NCBI GenBank assembly: GCA_046313675.1
Contig: JBKBXU010000221.1
Coordinates: 1 to 8,098 of the forward strand
Direction: 5' to 3'
DNA length: 8,098 nt
From: JBKBXU01 sp046313675
Lineage (GTDB): Bacteria > Bacteroidota > Bacteroidia > Cytophagales > Cytophagaceae
How positions within the stretch are numbered: the first letter of the stretch is position 1; every line of letters starts with the position of its first letter. The notes below the pieces were generated by a model. The model made no database searches and was not told the origin of the DNA. It saw only the letters and a list, made by a program, of their open reading frames with translations. Of this stretch, positions 1 to 6,840 are shown piece after piece. Both the position numbers and the translations under genes were made by a program.

Positions 1-777
1 CGCATTCACATTCTTAATCAGCCATTTCTATCTCAGCAATTAGGAGGTTTCTCAGCTGGAGAACAGCTGATCGATTATAAAACTGTTTTCCAGCTTCTAA
101 GCTCCAGATACAAGCAGATTTACTACCAGTTAAACAAGCATAACCTACTCCCTGTAAAGGAACTTTTCAGTAACAAAGTAGGCTTTAATCTCAAAATCCG
201 GAATAACTATGCCCTTAATCTGAATTCTTATGAGGATTTGAAAAAGAACTATTCGCAAAGTCACAAAAGAAACATAAATAAATCATTAAAAACTGGGGTT
301 CAGGTTGCTCCTGAAAATCCGGCAACCTTACTTAACTTATTTAAACAAAATCAAAAGCAACGAATTAAAGATGTTAAGGAATACCACCTTTCAGTAGTAA
401 AATCTATCTTTCTGGAGGCAGAAAAACAAAAAAAATTGCTCGTACTGATAGCCCGACTAGATCACAATGCAGTGGCAGGCATAGCGGTAATAAAGGAATA
501 TGACAGGATGTATTACCTGCTTGGGGCATCCACCCCTGAGGCTCGAAACCATGGTGCGATGCACCTAGTGTTTGACCATCTGATCCGGAGCCACAGCAAT
601 CAGAATCTTTGCCTTGATTTTGAAGGAAGCGATGCGGAAGGCATTGCAAGATTTTTTAAAGGATTTGGTGCGGAGTGTGTAGAATACCCATGCATATCCC
701 GCAATAACTTGCCCCTGCACCTTAGCTACTTAATAAAACTAAAAAAATGGTTATACTCTCTGAAAAGAACAGTCTGA
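1..777 (+). CDS. FemAB/GNAT-like acyltransferase, 3' part (5' end outside window)
   Basis: The frame is open from the first base, giving 258 residues before TGA, so the gene begins upstream of the window. An internal TTG at 238 is not a credible start because the similarity continues ahead of it. Visible landmarks, numbered from the window edge, are QPFLSQQLGG at 7-16, the basic YSQSHKRNINK segment at 84-94, and DFEGS...GIARFFKGFGA at 206-224. This pattern resembles the Bacteroidota GNAT/FemAB-like proteins (Acetyltransf_6 type), in which the last block forms part of the acyl-donor fold. Such proteins transfer an acyl or aminoacyl group, but the substrate cannot be read from sequence. The protein is probably cytoplasmic; no membrane segment is seen. 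About 50-60 residues are probably missing, judged from the usual length of about 300. Its 3' end overlaps upp by 31 bp, so the two genes are likely co-transcribed. Confidence 0.75.
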   Translation, partial: RIHILNQPFLSQQLGGFSAGEQLIDYKTVFQLLSSRYKQIYYQLNKHNLLPVKELFSNKVGFNLKIRNNYALNLNSYEDLKKNYSQSHKRNINKSLKTGVQVAPENPATLLNLFKQNQKQRIKDVKEYHLSVVKSIFLEAEKQKKLLVLIARLDHNAVAGIAVIKEYDRMYYLLGASTPEARNHGAMHLVFDHLIRSHSNQNLCLDFEGSDAEGIARFFKGFGAECVEYPCISRNNLPLHLSYLIKLKKWLYSLKRTV

Positions 778-1391
778 TAAATCAATTTCTATCGGAATTA
801 CGATCTGTAACTATACAACAGGATAGCTTACGGTTTCGCAGAAACATGGAACGTATTGGTGAAATCATTGCCTATGAACTATCGAAGGAACTGGACTACG
901 CAAAAACGAATGTAACTACCCCATTGGCAAAAACAAGCATTAATCTTCTTCAGGAACAACCGGTGCTTGCCTCGATTCTACGTGCAGGCCTCCCCTTTCA
1001 CCAGGGTTTTCTTAATTACTTTGACAAGGCTGAAAACGCCTTCATCGCCTCGTATAGAAACAACAATGGCGATAAATCATTTGAAATCAAAACAGATTAT
1101 GTAGCCTCTCCTGATCTGGACGGTAAAACACTTATTATTGCAGATCCAATGCTTGCCACCGGAAAATCTTTATGTGAGGCTTACCGGTTTTTGGAAAAAT
1201 TTGGAAAGCCAAAGCGTCTGTTCATTGCTTCTATCATTGCATCCAGAGAGGGTATTACAAACATACAAAAAAACCTACCAATGGCAGAGCTGTATCTGGC
1301 AGCCGTTGACGAAGAAATGAATTCCAGGAAATACATTATTCCCGGATTGGGAGATGCCGGAGACCTTGCCTTTGGAGAAAGAAAGAAATAG
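747..1391 (+). CDS. upp: Uracil phosphoribosyltransferase
   Basis: This 214-residue protein is predicted to make UMP from uracil and PRPP in pyrimidine salvage, in the cytoplasm. The PRPP-binding loop is seen as ADPMLATGKS at residues 132-141, and the uracil-binding C-terminal block as YIIPGLGDAGDLAFGE at 196-211. The N-terminal segment containing LRFRRNMERIGEIIAYELSK matches the usual RFRR-type start of the family, and the length is close to the typical 208-217. The ATG at 747 is supported because the residues right after it (LSEKNSLINQFLSELR) already look family-like. It therefore lies inside the end of the preceding gene, a 31-bp overlap in another frame. Lysine follows the loop glycine (ATGK) where glycine, serine or asparagine is more usual; the loop otherwise looks intact. 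It converges with the outer-membrane protein gene, whose stop is 24 bp away, and no clear terminator hairpin lies in that gap. Confidence 0.93.
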   Translation: MVILSEKNSLINQFLSELRSVTIQQDSLRFRRNMERIGEIIAYELSKELDYAKTNVTTPLAKTSINLLQEQPVLASILRAGLPFHQGFLNYFDKAENAFIASYRNNNGDKSFEIKTDYVASPDLDGKTLIIADPMLATGKSLCEAYRFLEKFGKPKRLFIASIIASREGITNIQKNLPMAELYLAAVDEEMNSRKYIIPGLGDAGDLAFGERKK

Positions 1392-1415
1392 TACTACGAA
1401 GTTACGTTATAAGAA

Positions 1416-2018
1416 TTATCTTCTGGTGTCCAATTCATATGCCAGAAATACCTGAAACATATGATTTCTGCCCCGGTCATTCTGAAAGGTAGGCACAAAA
1501 CTATGGTTATACCGGACACCAAATCCAATTTTGTCCATCTGGATTACGGCTCCTATTAAAGCGCTAAAATCTATAATGCTAACATTGTCTTTGTTATATG
1601 GCACCAGATGCCAGCTTGGAATTTTAAAATAAGCATAAAGTGAAGGTTGAATACCGGCACTTATATAAAAATTATCACTAATGTGGTAATTCAATATTAC
1701 AGGAAGATCAATATAATTAAATGACCTGGTATATTTATTTGCACCATTTTCAACCAAAGAATCAGGCAATACCAATGAAACCCCCTTCATGGAAAAGTTC
1801 ACTTCATTTGTAATGGAAATATCCATCCGATATGGCCTGAATGTACTATAAAACCCAAAATGAAACCCAGGTTTAAAGCGATTGGTAATATCAAGATTCC
1901 CAACCTTTACTAAATTAGGGCCACCCTTTATACCATAAGACAAATCCTGTCCTTTGGCAACAGAAACCCACATCAGTATAATAAGAGGCAATACTATTTT
2001 TTTCCCTAAAAAAGACAT
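1416..2018 (-). CDS. PorT-like outer-membrane beta-barrel protein
   Basis: This 200-residue protein has a clear Sec signal peptide: lysines at 6-7, a hydrophobic core at about 8-20, and a likely signal peptidase I site after AKG at 21-23, leaving Gln-Asp at the mature N-terminus. The mature part begins with SYGIKGGPNLVKVG, the typical first strand of the small outer-membrane beta-barrel families (PorT/OMP_b-brl_2) common in Bacteroidota. It continues with alternating polar and hydrophobic strands rich in Tyr, Phe and Gly, ending in an amphipathic strand (FQVFLAYEL). It is expected in the outer membrane; ligand and role are unknown. PorT itself belongs to the type IX secretion system, but many proteins of this fold do not, and nothing here ties this one to secretion. 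It is transcribed alone, divergently from ridA, from a -7 element at 2038-2045. No Shine-Dalgarno sequence is visible. Confidence 0.85.
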   Translation of the reverse strand: MSFLGKKIVLPLIILMWVSVAKGQDLSYGIKGGPNLVKVGNLDITNRFKPGFHFGFYSTFRPYRMDISITNEVNFSMKGVSLVLPDSLVENGANKYTRSFNYIDLPVILNYHISDNFYISAGIQPSLYAYFKIPSWHLVPYNKDNVSIIDFSALIGAVIQMDKIGFGVRYNHSFVPTFQNDRGRNHMFQVFLAYELDTRR

Positions 2019-2037
2019 CTTGAAAATTAGCTATTGT

Positions 2038-2045
2038 CAAATTTA
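2038..2045 (-). promoter_or_regulatory. Bacteroidota-type -7 promoter element for the outer-membrane protein gene
   Basis: Read on the minus strand this is TAAATTTG, an exact match to the TAnnTTTG -7 consensus of Bacteroidota primary sigma factors. It lies 19 bp ahead of the ATG whose first base is 2018, which would give a 5' leader of roughly 10-15 nt. There is no clean TTTG or TTG at the -33 distance; that region is a T-rich run on this strand (plus strand 2049-2069). The call rests on the exact -7 match and its position. Confidence 0.45.
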
Positions 2046-2157
2046 CACAAAAAGAAAAATAAAAAAAATAACCGGAGGTAAAACCATAGCACAACCGGTA
2101 AATAGTTGGATTTCGTGTTAAAACAAAGGTCTGCTGTTATTTATTTGTTAATTATAT

Positions 2158-2165
2158 TAATTTTG
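2158..2165 (+). promoter_or_regulatory. Bacteroidota-type -7 promoter element for ridA-gltX
   Basis: TAATTTTG matches TAnnTTTG exactly and lies 31 bp ahead of the ridA ATG, giving an expected leader of about 25 nt. A TTTG at 2144-2147 is only 10 bp upstream, too close to serve as the -33 element; at the proper distance (about 2134) there is only TGTT. This is probably the start of the ridA-gltX-orf75 transcript. Confidence 0.5.
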
Positions 2166-2196
2166 AACAATCATTGAGAAAACTAATTTTTTAAGA

Positions 2197-2577
2197 ATGA
2201 GTAAAACCATCATTGAGAGCAAAAATGCTCCGGCTCCCATAGGGCCATACAGTCAGGCCGTATTGTCCGGAAATACACTTTACGTTTCAGGACAAATTGC
2301 TTTAGATCCTGTTTCAGGCGAATTGGTACAGGGCGGCATTATAGAAGAAACCCACCAGGTAATGAAAAATATTGACGCCATTCTCAAAGAAGCAGGCATG
2401 GATTTTATAAATGTCGTCAAATGCAGTATTTTTGTAAAAGACCTTGGTAATTTCGCAACTATAAATAAGGTTTATGGCGAATATTTTGTTTCTTCACCCC
2501 CTGCCAGGGAAACCGTGGAGGTAAGCAGGCTGCCAAAGGATGTAAATGTTGAAATATCCTGTATTGCCATCAAATAG
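2197..2577 (+). CDS. ridA: RidA family enamine/imine deaminase
   Basis: This 126-residue protein has the standard length of the RidA (YjgF/YER057c/UK114) family. RidA hydrolyses reactive enamine/imine intermediates, such as 2-aminoacrylate released by PLP enzymes, to the keto acid and ammonia, protecting PLP enzymes from damage. Family landmarks are visible in order: PIGPYSQA at 14-21, YVSGQI at 29-34, and PARETVEVSRLPKDVNVEI at 102-120. Arg104 matches the catalytic arginine (Arg105 in E. coli) that anchors the substrate carboxylate, and Glu119 is the conserved acidic partner. Tyr18 matches the conserved active-site tyrosine. It is probably a cytosolic homotrimer. It is the first gene after the divergent promoter region and lies 30 bp ahead of gltX on the same strand, so co-transcription is likely. 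The leader is AT-rich without a Shine-Dalgarno sequence. Confidence 0.94.
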   Translation: MSKTIIESKNAPAPIGPYSQAVLSGNTLYVSGQIALDPVSGELVQGGIIEETHQVMKNIDAILKEAGMDFINVVKCSIFVKDLGNFATINKVYGEYFVSSPPARETVEVSRLPKDVNVEISCIAIK

Positions 2578-2607
2578 ATCAGTATAGCCTTAATAATAAA
2601 AGAATTA

Positions 2608-4152
2608 ATGGAAAAGGAAGTTAGAGTAAGATTTGCCCCGAGTCCAACAGGGGGGCTCCACATAGGTGGAGTAAGAACAGCATTATACAATTATCTTTTT
2701 GCAAAAAAGAACAAGGGCAAAATGATCCTTCGGGTGGAAGATACTGACCAAAGCAGGTTTGTATCCGGAGCCGAGGAATACATACTTGAAGCATTAAACT
2801 GGCTTGGTATTAACATCGATGAAGGTCCCGTTCAGGGAGGCCCTTATACACCTTACAGGCAATCAGAACGAAAAGATCGTTATAAAGAATTTGCTCTTAA
2901 ACTAGTGGATGAAGGACATGCTTACTATGCCTTTGACACGCCCGAAGAGCTGGATGTCATGAGAGAGCGCCTGAAGGCTGCGCGCGTAGTTTCTCCACAA
3001 TATAATGCCATCACCCGCACAACCATGAAAAACTCTGTTACACTTCCCGAGGATGAGGTAAAGAAGAGATTGGAGTCGGGAGAGCCTTATGTCATACGCC
3101 TGAAAGTCCCACGTAAAGAAGAGATTCGTCTTAATGACCTGGTAAGAGGGTGGGTAATGTGGCATTCTTCGACCATAGACGATAAAGTGTTAATGAAGTC
3201 AGATGGTATGCCAACCTATCATTTGGCCAACGTAGTAGATGACCACCTGATGAAAATTACCCACGTAATCAGAGGTGAAGAGTGGTTGCCTTCAGCGCCT
3301 TGCCACATTTTATTATATAAGTACCTTGGCTGGGAATCAAGCATGCCCGAATTTGCACACCTTCCTCTGCTTCTGAAACCAGATGGTAATGGTAAGCTTA
3401 GTAAACGTGATGCAGAAAAACATGGCTTCCCCGTATTTCCTATGCAGTGGAAAGATCCTGCATCAGGAGAGCTATCTTCAGGTTTCCGCGAAGACGGCTA
3501 CCTACCTGAGGCCATGCTTAACTTTTTGGCGTTCCTGGGTTGGAACCCTGGTACCCACCAGGAGATTTTCTCAATGGATGAACTTGTAGAGGCATTTACT
3601 ATAGAAAGAATTGGTAAGTCGGGCACGAAATTTGACATAAATAAAGCGAAGTGGTTCAACCAGCAATACCTTAAAGCTAAACCAGACAGCGCCCTTTCCG
3701 GTTATCTTAAAGAAGAGTTGGATAAGAATAAAATTTCTTATTCAGAGAAGAACGTAGAGCTGGTATGTAACCTGCTCAAAGACAGGGTGACTTTCCCTGG
3801 CGATCTTTGGCAAGATGGACAGTATTTCTTTAAAGCTCCTGAATCATATGATGAGCAGGTGGTGAACTCTAAATGGACAAATGAAGCCGTTCAGATCATC
3901 ACTGAATTTAAAAATTCGGTAGCAAATAAAGAGAAGATTATGGCTGATGAAGCCAAGGAAATTTTAACAGGGATACTGGAAAAAAATAACCAGAAAATAG
4001 GTAAAGTTTTACCTGCTTTACGTCTTGCCATTACCGGATTTGGTTCCGGACCTGATCTGATGATGATCATTGAGGTTCTTGGAACTAACGAAGTGGTTGC
4101 CAGAATAGGAAAGGCTTTAGCTGTCTTGAGCGATAAAGTAAAAGTAAGCTAA
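2608..4152 (+). CDS. gltX: Glutamyl-tRNA synthetase
   Basis: This 514-residue class I aminoacyl-tRNA synthetase charges tRNA-Glu with glutamate using ATP. The HIGH signature appears as HIGG at 18-21 within APSPTGGLHIGGVRTAL, the form normal for GluRS/GlnRS. The KMSKS signature appears as KLSKR at 263-267. Between them lies VIRGEEWLPSAP (from about residue 220), characteristic of this subfamily. Just after the KLSKR loop comes a segment with FPMQWKDPASGELSSGFRED and then GYLPEAMLNFLAFLGWNPG, which is typical of Bacteroidota GltX. The C-terminal part, from about 340, is the helical anticodon-binding region. The length is normal for the phylum and there are no frame breaks. Whether it charges only tRNA-Glu or also tRNA-Gln cannot be told from the sequence; most Bacteroidota also carry GlnRS. 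It lies between ridA (30 bp upstream) and a small gene (11 bp downstream), apparently in one operon. Confidence 0.97.
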   Translation: MEKEVRVRFAPSPTGGLHIGGVRTALYNYLFAKKNKGKMILRVEDTDQSRFVSGAEEYILEALNWLGINIDEGPVQGGPYTPYRQSERKDRYKEFALKLVDEGHAYYAFDTPEELDVMRERLKAARVVSPQYNAITRTTMKNSVTLPEDEVKKRLESGEPYVIRLKVPRKEEIRLNDLVRGWVMWHSSTIDDKVLMKSDGMPTYHLANVVDDHLMKITHVIRGEEWLPSAPCHILLYKYLGWESSMPEFAHLPLLLKPDGNGKLSKRDAEKHGFPVFPMQWKDPASGELSSGFREDGYLPEAMLNFLAFLGWNPGTHQEIFSMDELVEAFTIERIGKSGTKFDINKAKWFNQQYLKAKPDSALSGYLKEELDKNKISYSEKNVELVCNLLKDRVTFPGDLWQDGQYFFKAPESYDEQVVNSKWTNEAVQIITEFKNSVANKEKIMADEAKEILTGILEKNNQKIGKVLPALRLAITGFGSGPDLMMIIEVLGTNEVVARIGKALAVLSDKVKVS

Positions 4153-4163
4153 AAGAAAAAGTT

Positions 4164-4391
4164 ATGGCAAAGAAAAGTGCAACTAAGAAGGAGAAGCCAA
4201 AAGTAAATCCGGATCTGGATGGATTTCAGATACAGATAAATACTTTTGGGGAAATTGTTTCCAGCTTCGATCTTGATGAGATTAATAAGTTCCTCGACAA
4301 AAATGTCGATGACAAAAAGCTTAAAAATAGAATTGAAGCAAATCCTGATGAAAGCCCTGAAGATTCAGGTCCTTTCAAAAAGGAACAATAG
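4164..4391 (+). CDS. Small charged protein of unknown function downstream of gltX
   Basis: A 75-residue ORF starts 11 bp after the gltX stop. The N-terminus is lysine-rich (MAKKSATKKEKPK), resembling a flexible nucleic-acid-binding tail. The middle (about 17-58) reads as a compact unit with GFQIQINTFGEIVSSFDLDEINKFLDKNVDDKKL, suggesting a beta-hairpin followed by helices. The C-terminal end is acidic and proline-containing (NPDESPEDSGP), probably disordered. I do not recall a named Pfam family for it, but similar small proteins seem to sit next to gltX in related Cytophagales genomes (recollection, not checked). The ordered charge pattern, tight spacing and position just before a strong terminator argue that it is a real gene. 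The function is unknown; a link to ribosome or tRNA metabolism is only a guess from its neighbour. Confidence 0.8.
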   Translation: MAKKSATKKEKPKVNPDLDGFQIQINTFGEIVSSFDLDEINKFLDKNVDDKKLKNRIEANPDESPEDSGPFKKEQ

Positions 4392-4414
4392 TATGTAAAT
4401 ATGTAACGTTTTAT

Positions 4415-4446
4415 CCGGGCGGGAGCTTCGCTCCCGCCCGGTTTTT
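4415..4446 (+). terminator. Strong intrinsic terminator ending ridA-gltX-orf75
   Basis: A perfect 11-bp GC-rich stem pairs CCGGGCGGGAG (4415-4425) with CTCCCGCCCGG (4431-4441) around the loop CTTCG; the outer loop bases C and G could pair as a twelfth step. Five T residues follow at 4442-4446. It stands 23 bp after the small-gene stop and works in the plus direction; no A-tract on the left supports minus-strand use. It is the most GC-rich local element in an AT-rich region. Confidence 0.95.
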
Positions 4447-4464
4447 ATATGCTTGAAAAATCCT

Positions 4465-5154
4465 ATGATTAGCCAAACAATTAAAGGCATTCGCTTCTTC
4501 CTGATCCCTTCTTTAATCTATTTTATCATTGGATCGATGCTTCTGCTATTTATCCCAAAGGGAGAACTGACTTTATTTATCAACAAATACCATAACTTCT
4601 TCCTTGACAACTTCTTTATTGCCATGACTTGGGTAGGAGAAATATATGTCGTCATAGCCATAATTATTTTTATTCTGCTGTTTCATAAAATCTATTACGG
4701 CTTAGCTGCAGGCGGTATAATGATTTTTGCCGGCTTACTTGCTCAGGGTTTGAAGAGATTAGTGTTTAGCGACTTCATGCGCCCTTTAGCCTTTTTTGAA
4801 GAAGCTAAAGGCTTATACCTGATAGACGGCCTGGACATTCATACCATGTATAGTTTTCCTTCCGGACACACAACAGGAGCATTTGCACTCTTTACTACAT
4901 TATCTTTGATCCATCTGAACAAAAACCGCCAGTTTTTTTTCTTTTTCATTGCTTTTCTTGTAGGTTTATCAAGAATATATCTTGTTCAGCACTTTTTTAT
5001 GGATACCTATTTCGGAACCTTGCTCGGTATAAGTACAGCAGTCTGCTGCTTTATTGTAATAAAAAGATATTTTCCATTAAATCCGAACAGCACATTCAAT
5101 AAGCCACTAATCAGGTTAATCAGCAATAATGAGAATACTGCACCTATACGTTAG
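4465..5154 (+). CDS. PAP2-family membrane phosphatase
   Basis: This is an integral membrane phosphatase of the PAP2 (type 2 phosphatidic acid phosphatase) superfamily, 229 residues from the ATG at 4465. A TTG at 4453 would add four residues, but TTG starts are rare in this phylum, so the ATG is preferred. The three active-site motifs are present: a relaxed C1 (Lys97...Arg106-Pro107), C2 as PSGH at 132-135, and a perfect C3, SRxxxxxHxxxD, with Ser169, Arg170, His176 and Asp180. His135 and His176 would be the catalytic pair. About six membrane helices are visible (roughly 10-30, 49-73, 75-95, 135-151, 157-173, 182-200). Likely substrates are undecaprenyl pyrophosphate (carrier recycling), phosphatidylglycerol phosphate, or lipid A phosphate (LpxE/LpxF type); the sequence does not decide. 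Its 3' end overlaps the glycosyltransferase gene by 26 bp, pointing to coupled expression and related lipid-linked work. A strong terminator ends 18 nt before the start codon. Confidence 0.9.
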   Translation: MISQTIKGIRFFLIPSLIYFIIGSMLLLFIPKGELTLFINKYHNFFLDNFFIAMTWVGEIYVVIAIIIFILLFHKIYYGLAAGGIMIFAGLLAQGLKRLVFSDFMRPLAFFEEAKGLYLIDGLDIHTMYSFPSGHTTGAFALFTTLSLIHLNKNRQFFFFFIAFLVGLSRIYLVQHFFMDTYFGTLLGISTAVCCFIVIKRYFPLNPNSTFNKPLIRLISNNENTAPIR

Positions 5155-6784
5155 TCTGACCATCCTACTTTTAGCAGGCATTTTTTTCATTCCTTTCCTG
5201 GGGAATGTGCATCTCTTTGACTGGGACGAAGTGAACTTTGCTGAATCTGCCAGAGAAATGATAGTCACAGGAAATTATTCCAGGGTTCAGATCAACTTTA
5301 CGCCATTTTGGGAGAAACCTCCACTCTTTTTCTGGATGCAGACTACCTGCATGCATATTTTCGGAATCAATGAATTTTCTGCGCGACTTCCAAATGCCAT
5401 AGGAGGCATTGTTACCCTCCTTTTATTATTCTTCCTGGGAAGAAAGTTTTTTAACATCCGCTTCGGTATATTTTGGGCTTTAGCTTATGCAGGATCGTTC
5501 CTTCCACACTTCTATTTTAAATCAGGCATAATTGACCCCTGGTTTAACCTGTTTATCTTTCTAAGCATCTTGTTTCTTGTAATATTAACCTCCCTTAGCG
5601 TTAATTTTTATTTCCAGCGTCTGCAATTCGCCTTTCTTTCCGGCTTGTCCATAGGATTAGCCATTCTTACCAAAGGCCCTGCAGCTTTGGTGATTTTATT
5701 GCTTTCTATTGGCGTCTATATGATTGTCAACCGAACGTGGAGGTTATTCTCCATCAGAGAAACACTTATCTTCTTTGCCAGTGCTCTGGTAATAAACTTT
5801 TTATGGTTTGCCGTAGAAACTTTTCAGCATGGCCCATGGTTCCTTAAAGAATTTATAGTTTATCAAATCCGATTGTTCCGCACAGAAGATGCCGGACATG
5901 GAGGGCCATTCTTTTATCATTTTATTGTCCTTTTGATAGGCTGCTTCCCGGCTTCTGTATTTGCATTAAAATCATTTCGGAAATTCTACTCTGATAATCC
6001 TTTACAAAATAATTTCAGGGTATGGATGACCATAAGTTTTTTTGTTGTCCTTATACTCTTTTCAATCCTAAGAACTAAAACAGTCCATTATTCTTCATTC
6101 ACATATTTTCCCATAAGCTTCCTTGCTGCTTATACGTTGAACAAGGCAAGGCTCAAAAGAGTACATTTCCGAAGCCTGGTTCCCGGACTTATTCTGGTTA
6201 TAGGTAGCGTCATATCCATTATTCTGGTTGCTTTTCCATTACTGATGAAGAATATTGATTCAATATTGGATCAATACGGCCATTTGATCGAAGATGATTT
6301 TGCCCTCGCCACCCTGGAAGCTAATCTTTACTGGAGTGGAACAGAAATATGGATTGGCATTTTTTATTTTATCATTATCCTCCTGGTTTTTATTAATTTC
6401 CATAAACAAGTATTGACATGGTCCCTGGTCTTGTTTTCTGCAACCATCATAGTCATCCAGGCAGGGATCTATACGTTCATCCCAAGGGTAGAAGAATTTG
6501 TCCAGGGAGCAAACATCGAGTTTTTCAAGTCTGTAGCTGAGGCAAATGCGTATGTTGATGTATATGGATACAAAAGCTACGCCCACCTATTCTATGGCAA
6601 AAGAATGCCCGAAGAACTTCCTCAAGCAGCGGATAAACACTACTTATTGCATGGCGACATTAACAGGCCTGTGTATATATCCACCAAAATTCACCTTAAA
6701 AGAGACCTCGCAGACCATCCTGATTTTACAGAACTATTCTCAAAAAATGGGTTTGTATTTTACAGAAGGGGATCTAAGGAATAA
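5129..6784 (+). CDS. ArnT/PMT-like GT-C membrane glycosyltransferase (GT39/GT83-type)
   Basis: This 551-residue polytopic protein belongs to the GT-C fold glycosyltransferases (PMT_2 type), which move a sugar from a polyprenyl-phosphate carrier onto an acceptor on the periplasmic face. After a first membrane helix (about 4-24) comes FDWDEVNFAESAREM at 30-44, with the acidic Asp33-Glu34 pair matching the catalytic loop motif of ArnT-like enzymes. PFWEKPPLFFW at 59-69 is the second hallmark. LTKGPAA at 180-186 is the third, with Lys182. Roughly ten or more membrane helices follow, then a soluble periplasmic tail from about 450 to 551. ArnT adds aminoarabinose to lipid A; related enzymes glycosylate other lipids, glycans or proteins, so donor and acceptor are unknown here. 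The ATG at 5129 is required because the first helix and DE motif follow at once and the next Met is residue 44. It overlaps the PAP2 gene by 26 bp. Confidence 0.88.
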   Translation: MRILHLYVSLTILLLAGIFFIPFLGNVHLFDWDEVNFAESAREMIVTGNYSRVQINFTPFWEKPPLFFWMQTTCMHIFGINEFSARLPNAIGGIVTLLLLFFLGRKFFNIRFGIFWALAYAGSFLPHFYFKSGIIDPWFNLFIFLSILFLVILTSLSVNFYFQRLQFAFLSGLSIGLAILTKGPAALVILLLSIGVYMIVNRTWRLFSIRETLIFFASALVINFLWFAVETFQHGPWFLKEFIVYQIRLFRTEDAGHGGPFFYHFIVLLIGCFPASVFALKSFRKFYSDNPLQNNFRVWMTISFFVVLILFSILRTKTVHYSSFTYFPISFLAAYTLNKARLKRVHFRSLVPGLILVIGSVISIILVAFPLLMKNIDSILDQYGHLIEDDFALATLEANLYWSGTEIWIGIFYFIIILLVFINFHKQVLTWSLVLFSATIIVIQAGIYTFIPRVEEFVQGANIEFFKSVAEANAYVDVYGYKSYAHLFYGKRMPEELPQAADKHYLLHGDINRPVYISTKIHLKRDLADHPDFTELFSKNGFVFYRRGSKE

Positions 6785-6810
6785 AGTGACATTATGTTAG
6801 CAGGAGGATA

Positions 6811-6840
6811 ATTTCCAGGCGTGGAAAAACAATTCCTACG
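6811..6840. other. Alternative short hairpins between convergent genes
   Basis: The 85-bp gap between the glycosyltransferase stop and the stop of the minus-strand J-domain gene contains TTTCCA-GGCG-TGGAAA (6812-6827), a perfect 6-bp inverted repeat. The same GGAA can pair instead with TTCC at 6833-6836, extended by CGT/ACG across one bulged T at 6837. Neither hairpin is followed by a good T-run on either strand, so terminator function is doubtful. On the minus strand a seven-T run lies at plus positions 6861-6867, before the hairpins, without its own stem. A weak or factor-assisted bidirectional terminator is the simplest reading. Confidence 0.3.

Noticed and set aside
238..777. A 179-residue gene starting at TTG 238
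   Set aside because: The frame is open back to base 1 with family-like sequence upstream, so this is an internal codon of a gene truncated by the window edge.
1392..1415. Shared terminator between convergent upp and the outer-membrane protein gene
   Set aside because: The 24-bp gap contains no convincing stem or T-run.
2144..2147. TTTG as -33 promoter element for ridA
   Set aside because: It is only 10 bp from the -7 element; the Bacteroidota spacing is about 19-20 bp.
2472..2690. Minus-strand ORF across the ridA-gltX junction
   Set aside because: It lies antisense to two well-supported genes and has no recognisable protein features.
4453..4464. TTG start for the PAP2 gene
   Set aside because: The in-frame ATG four codons later is the more likely start; TTG starts are uncommon in this phylum and the extra residues add no motif. 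It remains possible.
4449..4472. Seven-codon leader peptide (MLEKSYD) overlapping the PAP2 start
   Set aside because: It starts just after the terminator T-tract with no ribosome-binding context, has no regulatory codon run, and is short enough to arise by chance.
6260..6586. Minus-strand 108-residue ORF inside the glycosyltransferase
   Set aside because: It is a shadow of a clear plus-strand membrane protein frame, with unlikely composition and no family resemblance.
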